In this document: one piece after another, positions 1 through 7,149 of the stretch | Layout of the letters: every line of letters starts with the position of its first letter | How positions within the stretch are numbered: position 1 is the stretch's first letter | Notes under the pieces: generated by a model | What the model was told of the DNA's origin: nothing | The model's database searches: none | Seen by the model: the letters and a program-made list of their open reading frames with translations, nothing else | Assembly (NCBI GenBank): GCA_021157645.1 | Contig: JAGGWC010000206.1 | Location: forward strand, 1 to 7,210 | Length of the DNA stretch: 7,210 nucleotides | Source of the DNA: Candidatus Cloacimonadota bacterium | GTDB taxonomy: Bacteria > Cloacimonadota > Cloacimonadia > Cloacimonadales > TCS61 | Direction of reading: 5' to 3' | Position numbers and translations under genes: made by a program

Positions 1-1
1 A

Positions 2-17
2 AGTATAATTGTATACT
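2..17. repeat. Short inverted repeat AGTATA-N4-TATACT
   Basis: Perfect 6-bp arms with a 4-bp spacer, about 115 bases before the gingipain-like gene. It may be an operator-like half-site pair or a weak hairpin, but a perfect 6-bp inverted repeat of A/T-rich bases also arises by chance in DNA of this composition. Confidence 0.25.
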
Positions 18-21
18 ATAA

Positions 22-36
22 CACTGAGCGGAGTCG
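22..36. repeat. CACTGAGCGGAGTCG motif, half of a widespread dispersed repeat
   Basis: This 15-base word is clearly richer in G+C than the AT-rich bases around it. From memory, CACTGAGCGGAGTCGAAGTG is a common dispersed intergenic word in many bacterial genomes. Here the first 15 bases match and the AAGTG tail is replaced by TAAAA. It may be a degenerate copy of such an element. The match rests on recall, not on a search. Confidence 0.4.
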
Positions 37-117
37 TAAAATTTGATTTGCCTACTCCTTGTTCTTCATTTACGCTAAATATGACACAAGCTCGGAAGAA
101 TTTATTTCCCATAATTT

Positions 118-123
118 GAGGTG
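118..123 (+). promoter_or_regulatory. Shine-Dalgarno site of the gingipain-like gene
   Basis: GAGGTG lies 8 bases before the ATG at 132 and supports that start. The start is immediately followed by Lys-Lys and a hydrophobic run, as expected for an exported protein. Confidence 0.75.
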
Positions 124-131
124 AATCATTT

Positions 132-3100
132 ATGAAAAAGATCTTTTTAATATTAGTCCTATTTACATTATTTATTCGTTTGATAAGTTTGGAATTCTCT
201 GAAATCAATAGTTCATTTAAAATTAGTGGAAGCTTTGAAGTAGATAAGATCAATACTGAACAAATAGAAGAAAATACTTTTGATAAGATTATTATTTCTA
301 ATTGCGAAAGCAGTTTAACATCAAATGCTTTTGAATTGCCTGTTTATTCTCGTCTTGTTTCTCTTCCTCCCACCGGAAATTACAAAAGTACTAACATTGA
401 ATATAATTACGATGAAATTGTACTATCCAATAAAATTGCATCAAAAAGATTTAATGAACAAGAAGATATTTATGCTGTTGATGAGTGGTTTCCAGAAGAT
501 ATCATTGTTGTAGGAAAGCCTGCAATAATGCGAGGAAATAGATTCTCACAAATTTCTATCTCTCCTATTCAATACAATCCAAAACAAAATACTGTAAGAG
601 TACTGAAAAATATAGAAATTGATTTTGAAATTGATTATTCTGATAATAGAAATCCATTAACAAAGGATATAGTTTCCTCTCATTTCAATAACATCGCATC
701 TAAAAAAATTCTTGGAGCAAATAGCAGGATAAGCTCAGTTGGTGGAGAATATCTTTTTATTGCTCCAAGTAGTGTTGAGAGTATTTTACAGCCACTTCTC
801 CGCTGGAAAGAAAAACTTGGTTTTAACACAAAACTTGCCTTAATTGATGATATTGGAACAACTGCTGAAGATATAAAAGCCTATCTGCAAAATGCTTATG
901 ACACTTGGGAAAATCCTCCTGAGTTTGTTATCTTGGTTGGTGATGTTTCTGGAGTGATTCAGTGCCCAGCTTTTTTTGTTGAAGGCTATTTGACACCTTG
1001 GGATGTAAGTGATCATAATTATACTCTTCTAGATGGTGACGATTATTTCCCTGATATTTTTATTGGAAGATTATCTGTTCAAAGTCAAATGGAACTGATG
1101 ACTGTAATTTCTAAAATTATTAATTATGAAAGAAATCCTTTTGTAGAAATTCCTTGGCAGAAACGTGCTTTAATGGTTGGTCACGTCGAAGAATGGAATG
1201 GTTACTCTCAGCGTGAAATTTTGATGGGAATCCGAAACAAACTACTTGATTTTGAATATACAACTGTCGATACGTTCATAAGTCCTTGGCAGCAAGGGAA
1301 TACCCAGCTTGCAAACATTATAAGTGAAGGTGAATCATTTGTCTGTTATCGTGGAGCCGGCTCTCCTTCCTATTGGAGTGGTGGCTATACAGGACCCATG
1401 TTTACGATTGATGATATAGATTTATTAAATAATGGATTTATGTTACCTTTAGTTACGAGCATGACTTGTGGTGGCGGTGATTTTGCTTCTGAGCAATTTA
1501 CAACCTGTTTCGGTGAAAAATGGATTACATGCGGAAATCCATCGGAGCCTTTTGGTGCAATCGGGTTTATAGGACCAAGTGAGTATGACACAAAAACCTG
1601 GTTCAATAATGCTAATGCAATGGGAATTTATCAGGGAATTACACAAGAAGGTTTATTTCGTTGCGGAGAGATGCTGTTGCGTGGAAAGATGGAACTGTAC
1701 AATAATTATCCGCAAAATCATGCTTGGGGTGGTTCACTAGATTCAGATCAATTCTATTTTTATGTTTATAATCTATTGGGAGATCCCGGATTACAAATAT
1801 TAACAGATATACCCAAAGAGCTAGAACTTATCTATGATACTGAAATTCCAAATTCTGCTAATTTTATAGAGGTACAATTAAACAACTTTGAAAATGATCT
1901 TGCTGAATTTACGATTGCCATCACTTCTGAAAATAGTCTTATGGCAACTGGAATTACTGATGCAAATGGAATTGCGATAATTCCTATTAATTTACCTGCA
2001 GGTGATTATGAAGTAACTGCGTCTAAATATTGTTATATTCCATTAACTGACAATCTGATTGTAAATTCAAATGCCTCTCTTATTTTAGAGAATTTTTCTT
2101 TTTCAGAACAATTAATTTCAGGGCAAAACTCCAATTTGGAATTTACTTTTGCGAATATTGGAATAGCTGATATTGAGAATATTACAATCATGATTTCATG
2201 CGATAATGAAAACATTTCTTTTTCAAATAGTTTATTTGTTTTGAGCCTTTTAGAAGCTGGGCAGAATTACTCAGATGAATTAGAAATACAGGTTTCTGAG
2301 GGTTGGAATGATGGAGAAGAAGTTCAATTATTTTTGGATATTACTTCTGATAGTGGAGATTATGAATTCCTGATCCTATCGGAAATTATTTCACCTGAAC
2401 TTATTGTTTCTGAATTTCTTGTTCAAAATTCAACCAATTGCCTAATTCAGAATGAAACAGCAGATATTACTATTGAACTTTTAAATTGTGGAAATTATCA
2501 AACTGGTAATTTTCAAGCTGAACTAATATGTATAAATGAGAATGCAGTAATCGAAAATGTTTTGGCAAACTATGTTAACATTCAGCAAAACGAAACTGGA
2601 ACAGTTAATTTTACAATTATACCTGAAAATGTGATCACTGGTGAACTTGCACAATTTGAGATGGTAATAACGAATAATGATAATATTCTATATAACATTA
2701 GTTTTAATTTCCCGATTGGCATTATTGATTCAACCAGCGTAACATTTTGTGAAAATGGTTATTATGCAATTGAATCTAGTGATGTAGGAAATTTCAATGC
2801 ACCTGAATATGACTGGATCGAGATTGATCCTAATTATGGAGGTGACGGATCACTTTTAAACTCTGATCATACTACTCAGGATGGATTTACCAAAGTTATT
2901 CCTCTTCCATTCCAATTTAATTATTTTGGCAATTTCTATGATCATATCTCAGTTTGTTCCGAGGGTTATATTTCAATGGATCCAACACCGCTTATATTTC
3001 ATAGAAATCGTAATATTCCCTCCGGAGTTGGTCCTGCCGGAATGATAGCTCCTTTCTGGGATAACTTAATAGATGGCAGAATTTATGTGAAATACGACGA

Positions 3101-5015
3101 AGAGAACAATTACTTTGTAATTGAATGGTCAGATTTTAAAAATGAATTTGATGAAACTGATGAAACATTTCAAGTTATTCTATACGATCCAGAATTTTAC
3201 TTCACAGCTACTGAAAATAAACTAATAAAATTCCAATATAAAGAAGTTAATAACAATGATCAGGATAATAATTTTGCAACTGTAGGAATAGAAAATTATC
3301 AACAAACCGATGGTTTATTGATAACTTTCTCAAATATTTATCCAATTACAACACATGAATTGCAAAATCAAACTGCAATTCTATTTCTTAATAATACCGA
3401 TAGCGGAATTCCTTTCATAAGTACTGCTCCAGAAAATTACAATTTTAGTATTCCTGCTGATTCTACTTTTTCAGTTGATCTCAATTTATCAAATGCCCTT
3501 GGTTCTTCCGAAGTTTTCTATGAAGTATCATTAGCACATTTTGCCAGAGTGCCTTCAGATTACCCATCCAATTTTAATGAAGATTTCTCCAGAAGCATCG
3601 AAGGTAATTTCATTATAAATTTGACTCCACCTTACATTCCGATAGTACCACTGGATTTCCATTTTTATTTAGTTCATCCAAACGTTGATGGTGAAGGTAT
3701 TCAAGGCATCACAATTGATTTTCCACCTGGATTTTACGTAAATAGTGCTACAAATATTGGTGAACTGGAATTTAATAACGAAATTGGTGATGGAGCCGAA
3801 CTTAGTTGGGGTTTTGAAACAGGGATCAGTATTCCTCCTTCTTCTTCTGGAATTCACATCTTTGTGAACGTGACAATTGATGAGAATCAAACATCTCCTG
3901 TAGAAATTAATTGGTATATAGAAGGAGATGGAACTGGAGCTACACCCCACCAGGTAAGCGGCTCGTTTATTGTGAATCCAACTAGTGATGAATATCTCTG
4001 GGTAACTTACCCAAACGGCGGAGAATCTGTCGTTCCTTCAATACAAGATACATTAAGATGGAATAAATACGGAGATGCGGAATTTGTAAAAATAATGATC
4101 AGCAAAGATAACATGATAAGCTGGCAGATGATAAATGAAATGACAGAAAACTCAGGATCATATCCATACATGTTCGATGGTCCGCTCAGTAATGAATGCC
4201 GAATCAAAATATCAACTCTTGATGAGGATAGTTATGATATTTCCGATAGTTTATTTACCATTTCAGCTTTTAATATCACTCAACCAGAAGAAGCTTCCAC
4301 CCTTTCATATGGAGTAACGGATACGTTAACCTGGATCGATACAGGGAATTACGATAATGTGAAGATTGAGTTTTCTGCTAATAATGGATATTCATGGGAA
4401 ACAATATCCGAAACTGAAGAAAATACAGGTTCATTTGTTTATACAGTTCCCGGACCTCCATCTGAATACTGTCTCTTCCAAATTAGCAATATTACAGGCA
4501 CAGTACAAAATATATCCAGACCGTTTACTATAGTTGATTCACCAGTTAACTGGCTTTCAATAGAAAACACTTTAGGAATCATCCCCGCAGGTGGAAATGT
4601 TAATAATTCGATTACTATCTCATCAAATGAACTAACTCCTGCAACATATGTTGCGGTTATTAAAATCATAACAGATATTGGTCAAATACTGAATATTCCT
4701 ATTACACTGGAAGTATATACAACCATACCACCGATTGAAAATTACGTACTCAAGCAAAATTATCCAAACCCATTCAATCCTTTTACACGGATTGAATATG
4801 ATGTTCCAAAAGCAGGAAAGATAACCATTAAAATTTATAATATCAAGGGACAGTATGTTAAAACACTTATTAATGAATATAAAGAACTAGGAGCATATGA
4901 AACTTATTGGGACGGAACTGACGATAAAAACAGGAATGTAAGTTCTGGGGTTTATTTATACCAACTTGAATCGGATAATGCTACAAAAACAAATAAAATG
5001 ATATTGATCAAATAA
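132..5015 (+). CDS. Secreted multidomain gingipain-like (C25) protein with T9SS sorting domain; catalytic His replaced by Ala
   Basis: A complete 1627-residue surface or secreted protein of the C25 (gingipain) type. Residues 1-20 form a signal peptide (KK, then a hydrophobic run; Arg16 near its end is slightly unusual). Residues about 21-200 resemble a C25 propeptide, including the block IQYNPKQNTVRVLKNIEI. Residues about 204-560 are the catalytic domain: VILVGDV (266-272), DIFIGRL (308-314), YRGAGS (406-411), SMTCGGGDF (443-451) and LLGDPGLQI (548-556). These align with YTGHGS, ACVNGDF and FGDPSL of RgpB as I recall it. Cys446 matches the nucleophile; Ala409 sits where the catalytic His should be. 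Ig-like, CARDB-like and other beta modules fill 561-1528, and a T9SS type A sorting domain ends the protein. Known C25 members are Cys endopeptidases or the T9SS sortase PorU. The C-terminal signal argues for exported cargo rather than PorU. ATG at 132 follows a good ribosome site. Activity is uncertain: pseudopeptidase or binding/adhesion role is possible. Confidence 0.9.
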   Translation: MKKIFLILVLFTLFIRLISLEFSEINSSFKISGSFEVDKINTEQIEENTFDKIIISNCESSLTSNAFELPVYSRLVSLPPTGNYKSTNIEYNYDEIVLSNKIASKRFNEQEDIYAVDEWFPEDIIVVGKPAIMRGNRFSQISISPIQYNPKQNTVRVLKNIEIDFEIDYSDNRNPLTKDIVSSHFNNIASKKILGANSRISSVGGEYLFIAPSSVESILQPLLRWKEKLGFNTKLALIDDIGTTAEDIKAYLQNAYDTWENPPEFVILVGDVSGVIQCPAFFVEGYLTPWDVSDHNYTLLDGDDYFPDIFIGRLSVQSQMELMTVISKIINYERNPFVEIPWQKRALMVGHVEEWNGYSQREILMGIRNKLLDFEYTTVDTFISPWQQGNTQLANIISEGESFVCYRGAGSPSYWSGGYTGPMFTIDDIDLLNNGFMLPLVTSMTCGGGDFASEQFTTCFGEKWITCGNPSEPFGAIGFIGPSEYDTKTWFNNANAMGIYQGITQEGLFRCGEMLLRGKMELYNNYPQNHAWGGSLDSDQFYFYVYNLLGDPGLQILTDIPKELELIYDTEIPNSANFIEVQLNNFENDLAEFTIAITSENSLMATGITDANGIAIIPINLPAGDYEVTASKYCYIPLTDNLIVNSNASLILENFSFSEQLISGQNSNLEFTFANIGIADIENITIMISCDNENISFSNSLFVLSLLEAGQNYSDELEIQVSEGWNDGEEVQLFLDITSDSGDYEFLILSEIISPELIVSEFLVQNSTNCLIQNETADITIELLNCGNYQTGNFQAELICINENAVIENVLANYVNIQQNETGTVNFTIIPENVITGELAQFEMVITNNDNILYNISFNFPIGIIDSTSVTFCENGYYAIESSDVGNFNAPEYDWIEIDPNYGGDGSLLNSDHTTQDGFTKVIPLPFQFNYFGNFYDHISVCSEGYISMDPTPLIFHRNRNIPSGVGPAGMIAPFWDNLIDGRIYVKYDEENNYFVIEWSDFKNEFDETDETFQVILYDPEFYFTATENKLIKFQYKEVNNNDQDNNFATVGIENYQQTDGLLITFSNIYPITTHELQNQTAILFLNNTDSGIPFISTAPENYNFSIPADSTFSVDLNLSNALGSSEVFYEVSLAHFARVPSDYPSNFNEDFSRSIEGNFIINLTPPYIPIVPLDFHFYLVHPNVDGEGIQGITIDFPPGFYVNSATNIGELEFNNEIGDGAELSWGFETGISIPPSSSGIHIFVNVTIDENQTSPVEINWYIEGDGTGATPHQVSGSFIVNPTSDEYLWVTYPNGGESVVPSIQDTLRWNKYGDAEFVKIMISKDNMISWQMINEMTENSGSYPYMFDGPLSNECRIKISTLDEDSYDISDSLFTISAFNITQPEEASTLSYGVTDTLTWIDTGNYDNVKIEFSANNGYSWETISETEENTGSFVYTVPGPPSEYCLFQISNITGTVQNISRPFTIVDSPVNWLSIENTLGIIPAGGNVNNSITISSNELTPATYVAVIKIITDIGQILNIPITLEVYTTIPPIENYVLKQNYPNPFNPFTRIEYDVPKAGKITIKIYNIKGQYVKTLINEYKELGAYETYWDGTDDKNRNVSSGVYLYQLESDNATKTNKMILIK
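741..1811 (+). other. C25 peptidase catalytic domain (residues about 204-560)
   Basis: This segment carries the gingipain fold landmarks in the expected order: a beta strand ending in LVGD, the DIFIGRL strand, the GxGS loop, the TCGGGDF loop and the terminal LLGDPGL motif. The Cys codon TGT is at 1467-1469 (Cys446). The residue aligned with the catalytic His is Ala409, codon GCC at 1356-1358. The 37-residue gap between the two positions is close to the 33 residues between His211 and Cys244 in RgpB, which supports the alignment. Domain identity is well supported; peptidase activity is not. Confidence 0.85.
1812..2717 (+). other. Ig-like C25 C-terminal domain followed by two CARDB-like domains
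   Basis: Residues about 561-642 look like the Ig-like domain that follows C25 catalytic domains; it includes a TDANGIAIIPINLPAGDYEVTA stretch typical of a carboxypeptidase-regulatory or Ig-type strand pattern. Residues about 643-755 and 756-862 each start with a strand plus an 'LxISGxN...FxFxNxG' or 'NETADITIELLNCGNY' pattern, which is the usual look of CARDB (cell-adhesion-related) beta sandwiches. Boundaries are estimated from motif recurrence, not from a profile search. These modules probably act as spacers or ligand-binding stalks outside the cell. Confidence 0.55.
2805..3395 (+). other. Nidogen-like extracellular beta module (residues about 892-1088)
   Basis: The order of motifs is YDWIEIDP, then IPLPFQFNYFG, CSEGYISM, MIAPFWDNL, FVIEWSDF, FQVILYDPE, IKFQYKEV and ATVGIEN. 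This resembles the nidogen-like pattern of 'LPF.F.fyG', 'vssnGyisf', 'iaPfWdDl', 'tfQviLy' and 'atvGie' that recurs in large secreted proteins of FCB bacteria. The function of such modules is not established; a structural or carbohydrate/protein-binding role is a guess. Confidence 0.5.
3636..3974 (+). other. Unassigned beta-rich module with GDGTG...PHQVSG signature (residues about 1169-1281)
   Basis: Residues 1169-1281 read as a single beta-rich unit: ITIDFPPGFYVNSATNIGEL, then a Gly/Asp-rich turn, a LSWGF strand, a HIFVNVTID strand, an INWYIEGDGTGATPHQ loop and a closing VSGSFIV strand. The GDGxG plus PHxVSG ending looks to me like a recurrent module of FCB secreted proteins, but I cannot name a family. 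The Asp/Gly loop could bind a metal ion; this is inference only. Confidence 0.35.
3999..4532 (+). repeat. Two tandem Ig-like repeats of 91-residue period (protein level)
   Basis: Residues 1290-1377 and 1381-1467 are diverged copies of one domain with a period of 91 residues and no indel between landmarks. Pro1294/Pro1385, Trp1310/Trp1401 (DTLRW and DTLTW), Trp1331/Trp1422 (SWQMI and SWETI), Cys1356/Cys1447 and the closing LFTI/PFTI all fall at the same offset. Both copies start with a 'xPxxGExxxxxxxDTLxW' layout known from Ser-Thr-rich/Kre9-like or Ig-like modules in secreted proteins of this group. The DNA copies have diverged, so this is an old duplication and not a recent unstable repeat. 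Confidence 0.8.
4539..4715 (+). other. BACON-like domain (residues about 1470-1528)
   Basis: The pattern is 'VNWLSIEN', then 'IIPAGGNVNNSITISSNEL', 'ATYVAVIKIITD' and 'NIPITLEV'. This matches the 'W-x-S...G-x-I-x-A-G-x-x...L-x-x-G-x-Y...I-P-V-T-L-x-V' layout of BACON-type small beta domains, which often lie just before the sorting domain in FCB secreted proteins. It probably serves as a spacer between the Ig-like repeats and the C-terminal signal, or in glycan or mucin contact. Confidence 0.5.
4743..5012 (+). other. T9SS type A C-terminal sorting domain (residues about 1538-1627)
   Basis: The last 90 residues begin with YVLKQNYPNPFNPFTRIEYD, continue through a GKITIKIYNIKGQYVKTL strand pair, a YETYWDGTDDKN turn and SSGVYLYQLES, and end in KTNKMILIK. 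This is the standard layout of the type IX secretion C-terminal signal (FlgD-Ig-like fold). In known systems it directs passage across the outer membrane and is then cut off by the PorU sortase with attachment of the protein to the cell surface. The recognisable YPNPFNP form is widespread in Cloacimonadota, Ignavibacteria, Calditrichota and relatives. No T9SS machinery gene lies in this window. Confidence 0.9.
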
Positions 5016-5107
5016 GTTTATATTTTAATTGCTCTCAAGTTTGTTTTGATATTTATAGATTTTCCCTTATTTTGGGTAGATTATTTTAATATTTGTTAAA
5101 TTTATAA
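5016..5107. other. Convergent intergenic spacer, no clear terminator
   Basis: A 92-bp, strongly AT-rich gap separates the stop codons of the two converging genes. The best hairpin I can find is CCC (5064-5066) with GGG (5074-5076), only three base pairs, with T runs on both sides; TCAA/TTGA at about 5036-5050 is equally weak. Termination may rely on Rho, on the A/T tracts, or on a structure I cannot see. No small ORF or RNA is evident. Confidence 0.6.
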
Positions 5108-7108
5108 TTATACTCTTTTTGAATAGAGATTATCTTTCAATCTGATATGCCATTTCAAACCATTTTCTATTTTATATGTCACTTCACCTTTCAATTGATA
5201 ATTAATGAGATCAAACACAGTTCTAAGTCCCATTGAATTAACATTTTCTAGATCGATCTCATTTGGAATTCCAGCTCCATTATCGCTTATAAGAATGTTA
5301 ATTGTATTGTCGTCATCTTTGTATAATTGAATGCAAATCTTATCATTCCCATTATAGGAGAAAGCATGCATGAATACGTTGGATATAAGCTCATTTAAAA
5401 CTAAACCTAATGGTATAGCTAAATCAATTAAAACGAATAAGTCATCCAGCTCTAATTTTAGTGATATAGTATCCAATTGGACTCTATAACTTACCATCAG
5501 TAATCTAACGAGATCATTAATATACTCTTTCAAATTAATATGAGATAAATCTTGAGATTGGTATAATTTTTGATGCACGAGACTCATTGATTTTATTTTA
5601 TTAATTACCTTATCAAGTGAATCAAACATAAAATCTATATCCTTACTCTCGGTATGTGTCCTGTTTTCTAAGCTTGCGGATTGTATTCGTAACATTGAGA
5701 TGATGATTTGCATGTTATTTTTAGTTCGATGGTATAATTCACGTAGCAATATATCCTTTTCTTCCAGATTTTTCTTTATTTGATCTGCTGCTAACTTATT
5801 CTTAATTGCCAGAGCAATTTCTTTAGAAGCAAAGGTGAGAATTTCAACATCATCTTCAGTATAAAGATTTGGATCATCATAACTTTGAACAGCTATAACA
5901 CCAATTACTTTGTTTTCAATTTTTAGAGGAACACCCAGCCAAATCTCAGAAGCCGCACCAATTGTTTCGATTAAATTTTTCTTAGTTAATTCTATTATTA
6001 TCTTCTTTGTTGCAAGAAGAGGTTTGCCAATGTCAATAAGATATTTAGTTATGGTTTTCCCAGCTGGGAATGTTTCATAATTATCTTTTTCATCAACATT
6101 AAAAGGAAGTGAAAGTGTATCAGTTTTTTCATCATATAAAGTTATATAAAAATTTGTTGTATCAATAACATCGCTCAAATAATTTTTTATCTTGTGATAA
6201 AAGTCTTGCATGTTATCTGTTATGTTAATTGCATTGGAGATATGATAGAACAGTTTTTGGATTTGTTCAGCTTTCTTACGTTCGGTGATGTTTTCAATAA
6301 TAGTGAATTCAAAAAGTGGTTTTTCTTCCTTATCATCACGAACAAGTTGTGTTCGTATGGAAACATAAACTATCTTTCCATTTTTATGAATACATTTTTT
6401 CTCAAGATCGTAGTAGGGTATTTTACCATCTACTAATTTTTGATGTAAATTCTTATTAATATCTATATCATCTGGATGAGAGAAGTAATTATAATGTTTA
6501 TTTATCATTTCTTTGCGCGAATAACCTATCATTTCACACACAGAAGGATTCACGTCTATGTAGACACCATTCAGATTTGTGATAGTGAATCCAATAGGAG
6601 AATTATCAATCATCATTCGCAGTTTATCTTCACTTTCCTTAAGTGCTTTCTCTGCCATTTTGCGCTTGGTGATGTCACGGACAATTGCCTGAATATGTGA
6701 TCCATTTGAAAGTTCTATCAAATTTAAACTGATCTCTGTATTAAACACTTCTCCATTTATTTTTTTATGTTGCCATTCAAAAAATTGTGGATTTCCATTC
6801 AGAGCTGCATTGATCTTTTCCAATGATTTTTCATTTGATTGTCTTCCATCAAGCTGATAAGAAGGGGAAAATTCCCCTGGAGAATGACCAATTATTTCAT
6901 CTCGTGTGCATCCAAACATTTCCAGTGTTTTCAAGTTGCAGTCAGTAAATTTATCACTACTTATAAGAAAAATTGCATCACTTGCAGATTCAAACAGCAT
7001 TCGATAATCTGCTTCCGATTCTTTTAGCTTTTCTAGTATTTTAATCTTAGATTTTAATTTATCATTTTCTTTGAGAAGTTGTTCGTTTATTCTGTTCTCG
7101 CTTTCCAT
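5108..7108 (-). CDS. Soluble PAS-PAS-GAF-HisKA_2 sensor histidine kinase
   Basis: A complete 666-residue cytoplasmic sensor kinase with no signal peptide or membrane segment. Residues 1-32 are a charged coiled coil. PAS 1 spans about 33-150 and ends in AIVRDITKRK; PAS 2 spans about 158-280, with HPDDI and ending in IIENITERKKAE. A GAF domain covers about 285-440, with NFYITLYDEKTD, EIWLGVPL and GVIAVQSYD. Residues 451-525 are a HisKA_2 dimerisation domain with the phosphoacceptor His460 in LRELYHRTKNNMQ (codon at 5729-5731). The HATPase spans about 560-657, with the N box LNELISN (Asn572, Asn577), DNGAGIP (Asp609-Pro615) and MGLRTV (626-631), so autophosphorylation looks intact. Kinases of this family pass phosphate to a response regulator; none is present here, so it is an orphan in this view. 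The ligands of its PAS and GAF domains are unknown. ATG at 7108 is supported by an AGAGGA site. Confidence 0.93.
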   Translation of the reverse strand: MESENRINEQLLKENDKLKSKIKILEKLKESEADYRMLFESASDAIFLISSDKFTDCNLKTLEMFGCTRDEIIGHSPGEFSPSYQLDGRQSNEKSLEKINAALNGNPQFFEWQHKKINGEVFNTEISLNLIELSNGSHIQAIVRDITKRKMAEKALKESEDKLRMMIDNSPIGFTITNLNGVYIDVNPSVCEMIGYSRKEMINKHYNYFSHPDDIDINKNLHQKLVDGKIPYYDLEKKCIHKNGKIVYVSIRTQLVRDDKEEKPLFEFTIIENITERKKAEQIQKLFYHISNAINITDNMQDFYHKIKNYLSDVIDTTNFYITLYDEKTDTLSLPFNVDEKDNYETFPAGKTITKYLIDIGKPLLATKKIIIELTKKNLIETIGAASEIWLGVPLKIENKVIGVIAVQSYDDPNLYTEDDVEILTFASKEIALAIKNKLAADQIKKNLEEKDILLRELYHRTKNNMQIIISMLRIQSASLENRTHTESKDIDFMFDSLDKVINKIKSMSLVHQKLYQSQDLSHINLKEYINDLVRLLMVSYRVQLDTISLKLELDDLFVLIDLAIPLGLVLNELISNVFMHAFSYNGNDKICIQLYKDDDNTINILISDNGAGIPNEIDLENVNSMGLRTVFDLINYQLKGEVTYKIENGLKWHIRLKDNLYSKRV

Positions 7109-7125
7109 TTGAGTCCTCTCATCAT
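7087..7125 (-). CDS. Possible 12-residue leader ORF overlapping the kinase start
   Basis: On the minus strand AAAGGA is followed 4 bases later by ATGATG and a short frame MMRGLKWKARTE ending in TAA at 7087-7089. It overlaps the first codons of the kinase in another frame, so the kinase ATG lies inside it. A ribosome ending there could re-initiate, or this could be a chance frame. The start pair and the AAAGGA site are the only support; no comparison is available to show conservation. Confidence 0.2.
   Translation of the reverse strand: MMRGLKWKARTE
7114..7120 (-). promoter_or_regulatory. Shine-Dalgarno site of the sensor kinase gene
   Basis: On the minus strand GAGAGGA lies 5 bases before the kinase ATG (7106-7108) and fixes that start. 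The spacing is short but within the functional range. Confidence 0.7.
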
Positions 7126-7149
7126 TTATTCCTTTAATCAGGACTTGGC

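Noticed and set aside
48..76. Possible sigma-70-like promoter TTGCCT-N17-TACGCT before the gingipain-like gene
   Set aside because: The -10 candidate matches the consensus at only three of six bases and other equally weak pairs exist nearby, so no promoter is claimed.
1385..1646. Minus-strand open frames of 65-73 codons inside the C25 domain
   Set aside because: They lie wholly within the long + strand gene, have no domain-like pattern or ribosome site that I can see, and are shadows of its codon use.
3669..3950. Minus-strand 93-codon frame
   Set aside because: It lies fully inside the gingipain-like gene and its product is low-complexity and Ser/Arg-rich at the start, as expected for an antisense shadow.
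132..5015. Identity as the T9SS sortase PorU
   Set aside because: PorU is a C25 relative but is not expected to carry its own C-terminal sorting signal or the Ig, CARDB and BACON-like stalk seen here; the protein looks like T9SS cargo instead.
6194..7027. Three + strand frames of 62-80 codons opposite the kinase
   Set aside because: They are antisense to clear PAS and GAF coding sequence, lack recognisable motifs, and their Phe/Ile/Cys-rich products are typical of shadow frames.
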